Below the pieces are notes generated by a model. The model did no database searches and was not told the DNA's origin. It was given only the letters and a program-made list of their open reading frames with translations. Shown here in pieces: positions 1 through 7,296 of a stretch of DNA of 20,341 nt; the first letter of the stretch is position 1; each line of letters opens with the position of its first letter. Origin of the DNA: Bacilli bacterium (GTDB lineage Bacteria; Bacillota_I; Bacilli_A; RF39; UBA660). Where the stretch lies: NCBI GenBank assembly GCA_022793555.1, contig JAAWDB010000090.1, positions 1-20,341 of the forward strand. The letters are read 5' to 3'. Both the position numbers and the translations under genes were made by a program.

Positions 1-936
1 ACAGATCGTTCTTTAAAAATATGTAATTTCTTTGCTCAAAAGGATCATCGTATTCGTGTAATTCATCAGGAAAATATGGGGTTATCTAGAACTAGAAATA
101 AAGGAATGAAGTTAGCAACTGGATCATATATTGCTTTTTTAGATTCAGATGATTATGTTGAGCCCTCTATGATAGAAACGTTGTTAGAAGCCTCTTTAAT
201 AAATCAGGCTGATATATGTGAGTGTGGTATGTATGTTCATAAAGTTAATGGAAGTATTATCACAATTGATTCTAAACGAAAAGATCAATTTGTAATTCAG
301 GAAACAAGTGATTTAATATATGCTTATACACATGGAAATATAAAGATAACTCCGTGGAATAAGTTATATAAATTATCTGAGATTAGTGATTTTTTATTTG
401 ATCCTAATTGTATTAGAGAAGAAGCCGATTATACTTTAAGATTATGCTTAGCTCATAAACGCTTTGTAGTCATTAATGATTTTTTATATCATTATATAGA
501 AAGACAATCAACATCTTTAACGAGAAAGAAGATTTCTGATAAAATATTTACTCTTCAAAATTGGGGAGAAAATATGAGAAATCAGATTAAATTGTTAGGA
601 AATGATTATCAAGTTAATGCGGATATTGTTTTATATAATAGTTTAGCCCATATTTTAAAACATTTTATGCGTGATTATAAAAAAAAGCTAATTCTTTCAA
701 ATGAATTTCAGCAAGAAATACATTTGGTGGTAAATCGTTTATTAGAATTGTTGATAAGTGTTAATGACATATCTGTATTTCGTGATTTTGATAACGTTAT
801 GCAAATAATGGAAGATTTAATTATGATGGGCATTTTGAAACAAGAGTGTTTGATATATTGGGAACAATTTTTGAACAAGGTTCAATTCAAAAAAGTTGAT
901 TTTAGTAGATCACATAGTAAAGGGAGAGAGGATTAA
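1..936 (+). CDS. Family 2 glycosyltransferase, 5' end cut by window edge
   Basis: This is the C-terminal 311 residues of a GT-A fold glycosyltransferase (GT2) that would move a sugar from a nucleotide-sugar onto a surface polymer at the cytoplasmic face of the membrane. The reading frame is open from base 1, so the nucleotide-binding N-terminus lies outside the window and the first in-window ATG (76) is internal. Visible motifs are the GLSRTRNKG stretch, then LDSDD (the metal and nucleotide binding DxD motif, about residues 47-51 of the fragment), WNKLYK, and an EEADY stretch that matches the acidic catalytic-base region of bactoprenol-independent GT2 enzymes. No membrane segment is seen. A phosphotransferase gene starts 3 bases after the stop, so the two are almost certainly one transcript. 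Family assignment is firm; acceptor and sugar cannot be told. Confidence 0.9.
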   Translation, partial: TDRSLKICNFFAQKDHRIRVIHQENMGLSRTRNKGMKLATGSYIAFLDSDDYVEPSMIETLLEASLINQADICECGMYVHKVNGSIITIDSKRKDQFVIQETSDLIYAYTHGNIKITPWNKLYKLSEISDFLFDPNCIREEADYTLRLCLAHKRFVVINDFLYHYIERQSTSLTRKKISDKIFTLQNWGENMRNQIKLLGNDYQVNADIVLYNSLAHILKHFMRDYKKKLILSNEFQQEIHLVVNRLLELLISVNDISVFRDFDNVMQIMEDLIMMGILKQECLIYWEQFLNKVQFKKVDFSRSHSKGRED

Positions 937-939
937 AAA

Positions 940-1887
940 ATGCAAAAGTTAAATGTAAAAGATATTCAAAAAATGTATGAAAAAGCATTTCATAAAAAGT
1001 TAATTTTATTTGATATAAAAAAATTAGATGGAGGATTCACAAATGAAGTTTATCTAATTAATAATGGTAATCATAAAGTAGTATTGAAAGCAGATACACA
1101 GGATTTATCAAAACTAACTACAGTAGATCGTAACTTAATGTGGTGGGAAGCTAAAATGCTTGAATTTTTAAATAGTCAAAATATTCCTTCCCCAGAATTT
1201 CTTTATTTTGATGATTCTTGTGAAGTCGTTTCTTTTCCTTATATTTTTATGGATTATGTTCCAGGGGTTAATTATTTTTCTTTTAAAAAACAAATGTCAA
1301 AAAGAGATGTAGAAAGTATCGATTATCAATTAGGAGAGTTAGCTTATCAAATTTCTTCTTTTAAACCAAATTATTATTTTTTGCCAAGTGCTCCTGATTT
1401 GAAATTTTCCAATAATTATGATTTTGTATCTCATTTATTTGAAAGTATATTAAATGATGCATCGAAATTTAATTGTTTTGATAGTAAGATTTATTCTGAT
1501 GTACGAGCAATTTTGGAACGATATAAAAAAAGTCTTATTAACGTTTCTGCTCCTCGGTTAAGTCATACTGATATGTGGGATGGTAATATTTTAGTATCTG
1601 GAAATGAGGTAGCAAGCTTAATTGATTTATCTGATATGTATATTTGTGATGAAATCATGACTTTTTGCTTTCATCCAATTAAAGGGGATCCAAGTGCATC
1701 TTTTTTAAAAGGATATAATCATAAAGAATTAAATACTTATGAACAAAATCGTATTGATATTTATCGAATGTATGTAATTATCAAAATGATTGTTAAGGGT
1801 GTACTTATGGATCTTGGTGATCTTGAATGGAAATATGATAGTTTAAATTCACAAATTTCTCGTTTATCTAGGAAAAAAGAAGATTGA
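940..1887 (+). CDS. APH/choline-kinase-fold phosphotransferase
   Basis: This 315-residue protein belongs to the aminoglycoside phosphotransferase (APH) / choline kinase / fructosamine kinase superfamily, cytosolic ATP-dependent small-molecule kinases. A glycine-rich GGFTNEVYL stretch (31-39) and a VVLKAD lysine (K50) form the ATP site. The catalytic loop is SHTDMWDGN (208-216), a form of the HGDxxxxN Brenner motif with Thr for Gly. LIDLSD (228-232) supplies the metal-binding Asp in place of DFG. A GGGAGAGAGG ribosome site at about 922-931 supports the ATG at 940. The start is 3 bases behind the glycosyltransferase stop. That context suggests phosphorylation of a sugar, choline or similar compound for envelope decoration (a LicA-like role) more than antibiotic resistance, but this is inference. 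The DMWDGN sequence is closest in flavour to fructosamine-kinase-like members. Confidence 0.85.
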   Translation: MQKLNVKDIQKMYEKAFHKKLILFDIKKLDGGFTNEVYLINNGNHKVVLKADTQDLSKLTTVDRNLMWWEAKMLEFLNSQNIPSPEFLYFDDSCEVVSFPYIFMDYVPGVNYFSFKKQMSKRDVESIDYQLGELAYQISSFKPNYYFLPSAPDLKFSNNYDFVSHLFESILNDASKFNCFDSKIYSDVRAILERYKKSLINVSAPRLSHTDMWDGNILVSGNEVASLIDLSDMYICDEIMTFCFHPIKGDPSASFLKGYNHKELNTYEQNRIDIYRMYVIIKMIVKGVLMDLGDLEWKYDSLNSQISRLSRKKED

Positions 1888-1933
1888 TAATTTGTTTTAA
1901 ATGATTATATTTTATGGTGAATAATGGAAAAAT

Positions 1934-1961
1934 TTGACTTTTTCCTTTTTTTTGGTATAAT
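1934..1961 (+). promoter_or_regulatory. Sigma-A promoter for the first LysR gene
   Basis: The -35 box is TTGACT (1934-1939) and the -10 box is TATAAT (1956-1961), with a 16-base spacer and a TGG extension just before the -10. Transcription would start near 1968, just ahead of the AGGGG ribosome site. Confidence 0.8.
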
Positions 1962-1988
1962 ATTAGCAATTTTCAGGGGTTGATATTT

Positions 1989-2885
1989 ATGGATTTGAGG
2001 AATCTTTTGCCATTATATTATGATTTTTATATTGTAGCAAGGGAAGGAAATATTACGCAGGCATCGCTAATTTATCATATTGCGCAGCCGACTTTATCTA
2101 AAAATATTCGTTTATTGGAAGAAGAAATTAAGATTCCTTTGTTTTCACGAACTAATAAAGGTGTAGAGTTAACTTTAGAAGGTGAAAAACTTTATAAACG
2201 ATTGGATTCTATTTTTTGCTCTTTTTGTTGTAATGATCAAGAAGTCTCTGATGAAGAAACGGAAGGAAGTTTAATTGTTGGAGTGACGCGTAATGTCGTT
2301 GATTCCTACTTAGGGAAGTATTTAAGTCTTTTTCATCAAAAATTTCCTAAGGTTAAAATTATTATTGATATGAATAGTCCTGAAATGTTGAAGCATCTTT
2401 TGAGTACTCATAAAATTGATATATTAATTGATTATTTACCAAACGCTGATTATTTTGCAGGTTCTGATTTGATTGTGAAAACATTTGGAAAATTTGATAC
2501 TTGTTTTGCTTGTTCGAAAGATTTCTTCAATTCTCATGATTTATCTAATATTACTGTTAAAGATTTAACTAATTATGATTTAGTTTTACCTGGTCCTTCC
2601 AGACGAAGACAATTTTTAGATGATTATTTACAGGAAAGAAATTTAGTCTTACAATCGCAAGTCGAATTTCAAGATTGGAAATTTGCTTTAGAATTTGTTT
2701 TGAGAAGCGATTCTATCGGTTATTTTATTAAGGAAGAAATTGATAAAACGGAATTAGTACCTATCAATGTTCATAGTGAATTACCTAAAGTGTGTTTTGG
2801 TTTTATTTATTCAAAGAATTCTTTTAATCCTATCACTTCTAAGTTTATTCAATTAATTAGTAATCTTAGTGATATTGATTTTTAG
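1989..2885 (+). CDS. LysR-family transcriptional regulator
   Basis: A 298-residue LysR-type regulator: an N-terminal winged helix-turn-helix (about residues 3-62, with ITQASLIYHIAQPTLSKNIR as the helix-turn-helix and the typical LFSRTNKGVELTLEGE wing), then a periplasmic-binding-protein-like effector domain from about residue 90 (GSLIVGVTRNVVDSYLG onward). It should bind DNA as a tetramer and respond to a small co-inducer. I chose ATG 1989 over the in-frame TTG at 1980, because AGGGG at 1975-1979 sits 9 bases before this ATG but directly against the TTG. Unlike most LysR genes it is not divergent from a target. It lies upstream of the unusual 504-residue gene in the same direction, which may be its target or a co-transcribed partner. 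The effector is unknown. Confidence 0.92.
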   Translation: MDLRNLLPLYYDFYIVAREGNITQASLIYHIAQPTLSKNIRLLEEEIKIPLFSRTNKGVELTLEGEKLYKRLDSIFCSFCCNDQEVSDEETEGSLIVGVTRNVVDSYLGKYLSLFHQKFPKVKIIIDMNSPEMLKHLLSTHKIDILIDYLPNADYFAGSDLIVKTFGKFDTCFACSKDFFNSHDLSNITVKDLTNYDLVLPGPSRRRQFLDDYLQERNLVLQSQVEFQDWKFALEFVLRSDSIGYFIKEEIDKTELVPINVHSELPKVCFGFIYSKNSFNPITSKFIQLISNLSDIDF

Positions 2886-2958
2886 AATTTTTTTTGTTAT
2901 AAAAATTTTTGATATCTACCCATAAATCTTATTATTTCACTTTAAATCATATTTCTTA

Positions 2959-2964
2959 TATAAT
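2959..2964 (+). promoter_or_regulatory. Possible -10 box before the 2987 gene
   Basis: A perfect TATAAT lies 23 bases before the GTG start at 2987. The best -35 at 18-base spacing is TTTCAC (2935-2940), which is poor, so this promoter is tentative. If real, it rules out the upstream TTG at 2909 as a start. Confidence 0.4.
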
Positions 2965-2986
2965 TTTTTATATGGGGGAGATTGAC

Positions 2987-4501
2987 GTGAATAAAGAGCA
3001 ATATATCACATCACAATTAAATACGATTCGTCCTAAGTTATCAAAGAAATCTATACGTATTGCTTTTATTGGAAGTTCTTCCTTAATGCAATTTTCTTTT
3101 TTCGATTTCTTAAAAGAACATCATTTTTGTATTGCTTTGGTTATTTGTTTTGAGTCTGATTATTTTAAAACCAATCAATTTTTACAAGAAAATGGATATT
3201 GTCATACGAAAGTATTTTCAATTTCGGATCGCTTTAAAAAGAAAAAAACATTTTCAAAAGAAATCTATAGTAATTTAGTTGCTGTTTGTAATGTTCTTAA
3301 TGTTTCTCATTTCATTTTATCTCCATTCTGCGAAAACTGTCATTTGTTTAGTGAATTCATTTTAAAAGAGAATTATCCTATGTTGTTTTGTTCTAATTCT
3401 TTCGATTTTTCTCACCTTTTACCGTTTACCAAAGAATATAAAAAAATAATGACTCATTCATCTTCACGTTTTTTCATTATGAATTCTTATGATTTTCATT
3501 TGGGGTATCAATATATCAAGAATTTACTTAAAGAAACTATAAATACTTATCGCATTCCTGTAACTTATTTTGGTATAAATTCAGTTTTGGCAAATACGAA
3601 TTTGTTAGAATCTACACGGATGCATTATTTTTATCTTTTAAATGATATTATAAAAATGAATGCTAATCTCTTTGATGATCAACGTATTCGAAAAAGTAAA
3701 ATCTTTGATCAACGTTTATCTATTAATAAAAATGAGCATTATTTAAATGATAGTTATGCTAAAGTTATTCAGTTTTATAATAAAAGGAAGAAAGTCGTTA
3801 GTGTCGCTGATTATCGTTTTGAAATACTATCAAATCATTCTGCAAATCATTTTAAAGAAATGTCTTCCATATGGATTCATATCGGTTCTATTATGAAAAT
3901 TCAAATTATTATTCAGGAACCATCGAAGTTTGATATTCATATTTATCGAAATCCTGACTTACTCTCTGAAAAACAAGAAGAATTAATTCGTTTAAATGAT
4001 TTATACTTAAGAGAAAAATCTTTTTCAAATCATGATGTTTTAGAAAAGTCTTGTCTTCAATATTTAAAACAATTTCTCTATTTAACGAAAAAATCTAATT
4101 TAAAAGATTTTGGCTATATGATTGATTTGTTAGATAAAAACTTGAAATTAAAAATGCAAAAACAATCTTATCATTTTTCTGAATACTTTTTCGATTTAGC
4201 CAATATCAAAAAATTTGTTGTGCTTGAAAAAAGTGATGAAAAGAAAAAACTAATGAAGCAATTTTATAAAAACTATGAAAGTTTTACTGCTGGAGTAGTT
4301 ATGAATGAGGTATTATCTTCCAAAAAAAAGGAAATATATATTTATATCTCGAATCAAAACGAAATTGCAAGTATGTTATTTTATAAAAGTTTTTCTTCGG
4401 CGTTTCAAGCAGATATGTATTATTTGAAACTAAAAGGTGTTTTATTACGAAAAAATGCGAAATCATTATTTCAATATTGTATTCAACATATTATCGTATA
4501 A
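2987..4501 (+). CDS. Unknown protein, possible divergent Gfo/Idh/MocA-like fold
   Basis: A 504-residue soluble, Lys/Phe/Ser-rich protein whose family I do not firmly recognise. The start is taken as GTG 2987, which has GGGGGAG at 2974-2980; the in-frame TTG 78 bases upstream has no ribosome site. Faint signs of a Gfo/Idh/MocA oxidoreductase are a beta strand and turn IRIAFIGSSSLMQ (23-35) where GxGxxG would lie, a strand-helix-strand at about 104-137 like the family's VIATPxxxH...EKP region, FHLGYQYIKNLL (170-181) and MHYFYLLNDII (212-222). The dinucleotide glycine motif is replaced by GSSS and the EKP lysine is missing, so NAD(P) binding is doubtful. About 120 extra C-terminal residues have no family I can name. 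Its neighbours are LysR genes on either side and a sigma-like gene. Existence as a gene is certain; the fold suggestion is weak inference. Confidence 0.8.
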   Translation: MNKEQYITSQLNTIRPKLSKKSIRIAFIGSSSLMQFSFFDFLKEHHFCIALVICFESDYFKTNQFLQENGYCHTKVFSISDRFKKKKTFSKEIYSNLVAVCNVLNVSHFILSPFCENCHLFSEFILKENYPMLFCSNSFDFSHLLPFTKEYKKIMTHSSSRFFIMNSYDFHLGYQYIKNLLKETINTYRIPVTYFGINSVLANTNLLESTRMHYFYLLNDIIKMNANLFDDQRIRKSKIFDQRLSINKNEHYLNDSYAKVIQFYNKRKKVVSVADYRFEILSNHSANHFKEMSSIWIHIGSIMKIQIIIQEPSKFDIHIYRNPDLLSEKQEELIRLNDLYLREKSFSNHDVLEKSCLQYLKQFLYLTKKSNLKDFGYMIDLLDKNLKLKMQKQSYHFSEYFFDLANIKKFVVLEKSDEKKKLMKQFYKNYESFTAGVVMNEVLSSKKKEIYIYISNQNEIASMLFYKSFSSAFQADMYYLKLKGVLLRKNAKSLFQYCIQHIIV

Positions 4502-4543
4502 AAATATTACAAAAATTATACAAAAAATATACATAATTTAGAC

Positions 4544-4571
4544 TCGACATTAGCAAATGTATGAATATAAT
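4544..4571 (+). promoter_or_regulatory. Upstream tandem promoter P1 with overlapping palindrome
   Basis: The -35 box is TCGACA (4544-4549) and the -10 box is TATAAT (4566-4571), spacer 16. A perfect inverted repeat, ACATT-AGCA-AATGT (4547-4560), covers the end of the -35 box and part of the spacer and could be a repressor site. Transcription would start near 4578, about 100 bases before the coding start. Confidence 0.6.
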
Positions 4572-4613
4572 AGGGTAAAATGGATTTATTCTGGCAATAA
4601 GTTCATTTTTTGT

Positions 4614-4642
4614 TTGACTTTCCATAATTTTCCAATTATTAT
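4614..4642 (+). promoter_or_regulatory. Downstream tandem promoter P2
   Basis: The -35 box is TTGACT (4614-4619) and the -10 box is TATTAT (4637-4642), with an ideal 17-base spacer. Transcription would start near 4649, leaving a leader of about 30 bases to the ATG at 4681. Confidence 0.7.
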
Positions 4643-4680
4643 AGTTAGAAAATTAATTGGGGATTTTGGTGGTGATATTA

Positions 4681-5196
4681 ATGACGGATTCATTAACATT
4701 AAATGATTTATTAGAATTACCGAATGAAGTTTTAAAAACTTGTGAGAAATATCAAGATTATTCTGATTTACTTCAAGAATCAATCGTGAATCAATATTAT
4801 CATAAAAATTTAAGAAAAGATTTAAATTTATTATTTGAACAATTTAAAGAGATTAAGTATTCTTATCCTTTTTCTTATTTATATTATACGAAATCGATTC
4901 AAAGCGATGTTTGTATTCAATCAAGTAGTAAAAATCATGATCCCATTGGTAATTTTGTTAGTAGTCATATGGATCAATATTTATGGCTGGAACGTTTTTA
5001 TCAAGCTGTTTTAATGCTCGCTACTAAACTATCGAATCAGGAAGCCGTTTATTTGGTTGATTCTTTTTTTGGGCATCGTTCCGAAGATTTTATCAGTGAT
5101 AAATTAGGAATTAGTAGAATGACTTTACAAAAGATTAAAAAAAGTTGTTTAGTTAAAATGTATTTTGAATTTCAATTTTTAAAATATACAAAGTAG
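4681..5196 (+). CDS. Sigma-70 region-4-like / ArpU-like DNA-binding protein
   Basis: A 171-residue cytosolic protein. The last 60 residues look like the sigma-factor region 4 helix-turn-helix: LSNQEAVYLVDSFFG, then EDFISDKLGISRMTLQKIKK, the pattern of sigma region 4 and of ArpU/RinA-like phage regulators. The N-terminal 110 residues are charged and helical and show no clear region 2, so it is unlikely to be a complete ECF sigma factor. ATG 4681 is chosen over TTG 4657 because GGTGGTGAT (4668-4676) sits just before it. Two tandem promoters precede it and a strong terminator directly follows, so it forms its own transcription unit. It could be a domesticated phage late-gene type activator or a small sigma-like regulator of nearby genes; neither is shown by the sequence. 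Confidence 0.75.
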   Translation: MTDSLTLNDLLELPNEVLKTCEKYQDYSDLLQESIVNQYYHKNLRKDLNLLFEQFKEIKYSYPFSYLYYTKSIQSDVCIQSSSKNHDPIGNFVSSHMDQYLWLERFYQAVLMLATKLSNQEAVYLVDSFFGHRSEDFISDKLGISRMTLQKIKKSCLVKMYFEFQFLKYTK

Positions 5197-5197
5197 T

Positions 5198-5225
5198 AAA
5201 AGGTCTTCATAGGAAGATTTTTTTT
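5198..5225 (+). terminator. Intrinsic terminator after the sigma-like gene
   Basis: An 11-pair stem (AAAAGGTCTTC / GAAGATTTTTT, two G-U pairs, loop ATAG at 5209-5212) runs into a T tract to 5225. It begins 2 bases after the stop codon. Confidence 0.85.
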
Positions 5226-5233
5226 GATATAAT
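5225..5233 (+). promoter_or_regulatory. Extended -10 promoter for second LysR gene
   Basis: TGATATAAT (5225-5233) is a perfect TATAAT with a TGn extension. It directly abuts the T tract of the preceding terminator. The -35 (TCTTCA at 5204-5209, spacer 18) is weak and lies inside the terminator stem. Confidence 0.6.
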
Positions 5234-5269
5234 GTATTTAGATTTTATTCTTTTTTCGGAGGTGTAAAG

Positions 5270-6121
5270 ATGCCATTAAATTCAAAGAAAATGAATTTAG
5301 ATTATATTCGTACCTTTGCTGTATTAGGTCAATCACGTAATATGACTGAAGCAAGTCATAAACTAGGGGTAGATACTAGTTATGTTTCACGTCATATTAA
5401 ACAACTTGAAGAAAATTTGCAAACGAAATTAGTCATATTAGATTCTAAAACCAAAGAAACAAGATTAACAGAATCTGGTCAATATTTTTTTGAGAAATAT
5501 GAGAAAATATATAATGAGATATTATTAGTTGAGAAAAATAATTCGATGAATATTAAAATTACATTAGGTATTCAAAACGATTTAGAACAATTTTTGTTAC
5601 AAGAAAAACTACAGCAATTTAGTCAGAAAAATCCCGTCATTAGTTTTAAAATAAAAAATGGTCCTTATGATCAATTATTTAAAGAGTTGTTACAATATTC
5701 TATTGATTTTGTTCTTTGTAAGACAAGAGTAGATGTTGTGCAAATTCCTTCAAATGTTAAGTGGAAAACTTTGTTTCAGTCTAATTATTGTTTTGTGTAC
5801 CATCCACTAAAGTATTCTTTTTTAGACTATTCTAACGTAACCTGTATTATGTTAGTAAATGGAACGGATGAGAGGGAAGCAATAAATCAATATGTACAAA
5901 AAAATAATCTTGTTTGGAAGAATACTTATGAGGTAGAAACTTTTGATCAAATGATTTCTTATGTTCAAAAGGGATTTGGAATAGGCTTTGCGTTAAAGGA
6001 ATCTATTAAGGATTATCCAGAATTAAAAGTTATTGATCTTGATTGTCCTTGTGATGTTATTATTGCTTATCAGGAAGATAATGTTACACCGATTGTTCAA
6101 GAATTATTAGATATGTATTAA
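5270..6121 (+). CDS. LysR-family transcriptional regulator
   Basis: A 283-residue LysR-type regulator with an N-terminal helix-turn-helix (NMTEASHKLGVDTSYVSRHIKQLEE, about residues 24-48) and a shortened effector domain (from about residue 95, ITLGIQNDLEQFL). The wing region TKLVILDSKTKETRLTESG departs from the usual LFxRxxxxxxLTxxG: the canonical Phe and Arg are missing. The ATG at 5270 has an excellent GGAGGTG ribosome site (5258-5264). It is flanked by terminators on both sides and so is its own unit. The radical SAM / MazG-like pair starts 65 bases downstream in the same direction and is a natural candidate target, but no operator shows this. Identity as LysR is firm, the effector unknown. 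Confidence 0.9.
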   Translation: MPLNSKKMNLDYIRTFAVLGQSRNMTEASHKLGVDTSYVSRHIKQLEENLQTKLVILDSKTKETRLTESGQYFFEKYEKIYNEILLVEKNNSMNIKITLGIQNDLEQFLLQEKLQQFSQKNPVISFKIKNGPYDQLFKELLQYSIDFVLCKTRVDVVQIPSNVKWKTLFQSNYCFVYHPLKYSFLDYSNVTCIMLVNGTDEREAINQYVQKNNLVWKNTYEVETFDQMISYVQKGFGIGFALKESIKDYPELKVIDLDCPCDVIIAYQEDNVTPIVQELLDMY

Positions 6122-6127
6122 AAAACT

Positions 6128-6153
6128 ATCATTCAAAGGAATGGTTTTTTTTT
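6128..6153 (+). terminator. Intrinsic terminator after second LysR gene
   Basis: A stem ATCATTC / GAATGGT (core CATTC 6130-6134 with GAATG 6139-6143, loop AAAG) is followed by nine T residues (6145-6153). Confidence 0.75.
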
Positions 6154-6186
6154 GCCCTAAAATTAGAAAGTTTGGCGATGAATTAA

Positions 6187-7296
6187 ATGAATAATAAAAA
6201 AAGATGTAATGTGGAACTACATAACAGTTGGTTAGCTCTTAATTCAATAGTGGGATGTACGAATACATGTAAATATTGCTTTATGGGAATAAAGAAAAAT
6301 TGTTCTTTTCCTCATTATTATGCGACACCGGAAGAGGTTATTTTTGAATTACTTCATTTTCGTTATTATGATGAGAATTTACCTGTTTGTTTATATCCTA
6401 ATACGGATATTTTTTTGAATCAAGAAAATATTAATTATTTCATGAGAACCTTAGATTTAATTATAGAGAAACAAATAAAAAATGATTTAGTAGTCATTAC
6501 AAAGTGTTTTATTCCTTTTAATGTTTTAAAACGGTTTCAGGAAATGATTCAATCTGGTTATACAATTGTAGTGTATCTTAGTTATTCTGGGTTAGATAAT
6601 TTGGTTGAACCGAATGTTAATCATCAACAACTACGTGAAAATTTTGAGCATTTAAAAGAATATGGAATACCTGTAATTCATTATTATCGACCATTAATTC
6701 CTCAAAATTCAGAGCCTCAAAAAATTCAAGAAGTACTTGACTATGTTCATCTGTATACTCCTTTTTCAGTGGTTACGGGACTTATGCTAGATGGTAAAAG
6801 GGCGAATTATATGCAATTTTTTAAAGATTTTAAGAATTTTGATTTTTCAGGATATTCTTCGGTTTGGCCAGAGTCTGCTTGGAATTATTTTTATAAAAAT
6901 TATCATCATTCTCAATTTTTCTATCGTTTAAATACTTGTGCTTATTCGGCCCTTTTAAATCGTCCTTGCAGGATGTATTATAAGTCCCAGGAATGTAAGA
7001 GAAGTCATTGTAGCACTAAACAGCAAATGAGATGTCGAAAGGCTTTTTATATGAAAAGAAAGCCCATGAAAGATCAATTAGAATATTATTTGAAAAAAAT
7101 AGGAATTACAGCGTCTTATCGTTTTCAAATTCATAAAAATAATACTTTAGAATTATTTGGTGAGCCATTAAAAACGCAAGATTATATTTATTTATCGCAT
7201 ATGCTTGGTATTCAAGTATATATGAATCAAAAGGGAGATGTGAAGTATGATGCTTTTCATGGAGAACCATGTGTATTAAAGGAGGTAAAAATATGA
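6187..7296 (+). CDS. Radical SAM protein with Cys-rich C-terminal region
   Basis: A 369-residue radical SAM enzyme. C24-x3-C28-x2-C31 (GCTNTCKYCFMG) would hold the 4Fe-4S cluster that cleaves S-adenosylmethionine to a 5'-deoxyadenosyl radical. VYLSYSGLDNLVEPN (129-143) and VIHYYRPLIP (163-172) fit the later strands of a partial TIM barrel like that of the SPL/COG1533 group. A second cysteine set, C251, C261, C270, C275 and C283, may bind an auxiliary Fe-S cluster. A stop codon directly upstream (6184-6186) fixes ATG 6187 as the earliest start. The ribosome site is weak (GGCGAT), and I see no good promoter beyond the preceding terminator. Its stop overlaps the start of the MazG-like gene (ATGA), so the two are translationally coupled and probably work together. 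Substrate is unknown. Confidence 0.85.
   Translation: MNNKKRCNVELHNSWLALNSIVGCTNTCKYCFMGIKKNCSFPHYYATPEEVIFELLHFRYYDENLPVCLYPNTDIFLNQENINYFMRTLDLIIEKQIKNDLVVITKCFIPFNVLKRFQEMIQSGYTIVVYLSYSGLDNLVEPNVNHQQLRENFEHLKEYGIPVIHYYRPLIPQNSEPQKIQEVLDYVHLYTPFSVVTGLMLDGKRANYMQFFKDFKNFDFSGYSSVWPESAWNYFYKNYHHSQFFYRLNTCAYSALLNRPCRMYYKSQECKRSHCSTKQQMRCRKAFYMKRKPMKDQLEYYLKKIGITASYRFQIHKNNTLELFGEPLKTQDYIYLSHMLGIQVYMNQKGDVKYDAFHGEPCVLKEVKI

Noticed and set aside
4502..4540. AT-rich run with repeated ATTA/ATACA words as a repeat array or origin
   Set aside because: The words are irregular and short, no DnaA-box cluster is seen, and base composition alone explains them.
4580..4600. A six-codon leader peptide (MDLFWQ) between the two tandem promoters
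   Set aside because: The P1 start would be about 2 bases before its ATG, so the AGGG upstream would not be in the transcript. There is no attenuator structure.
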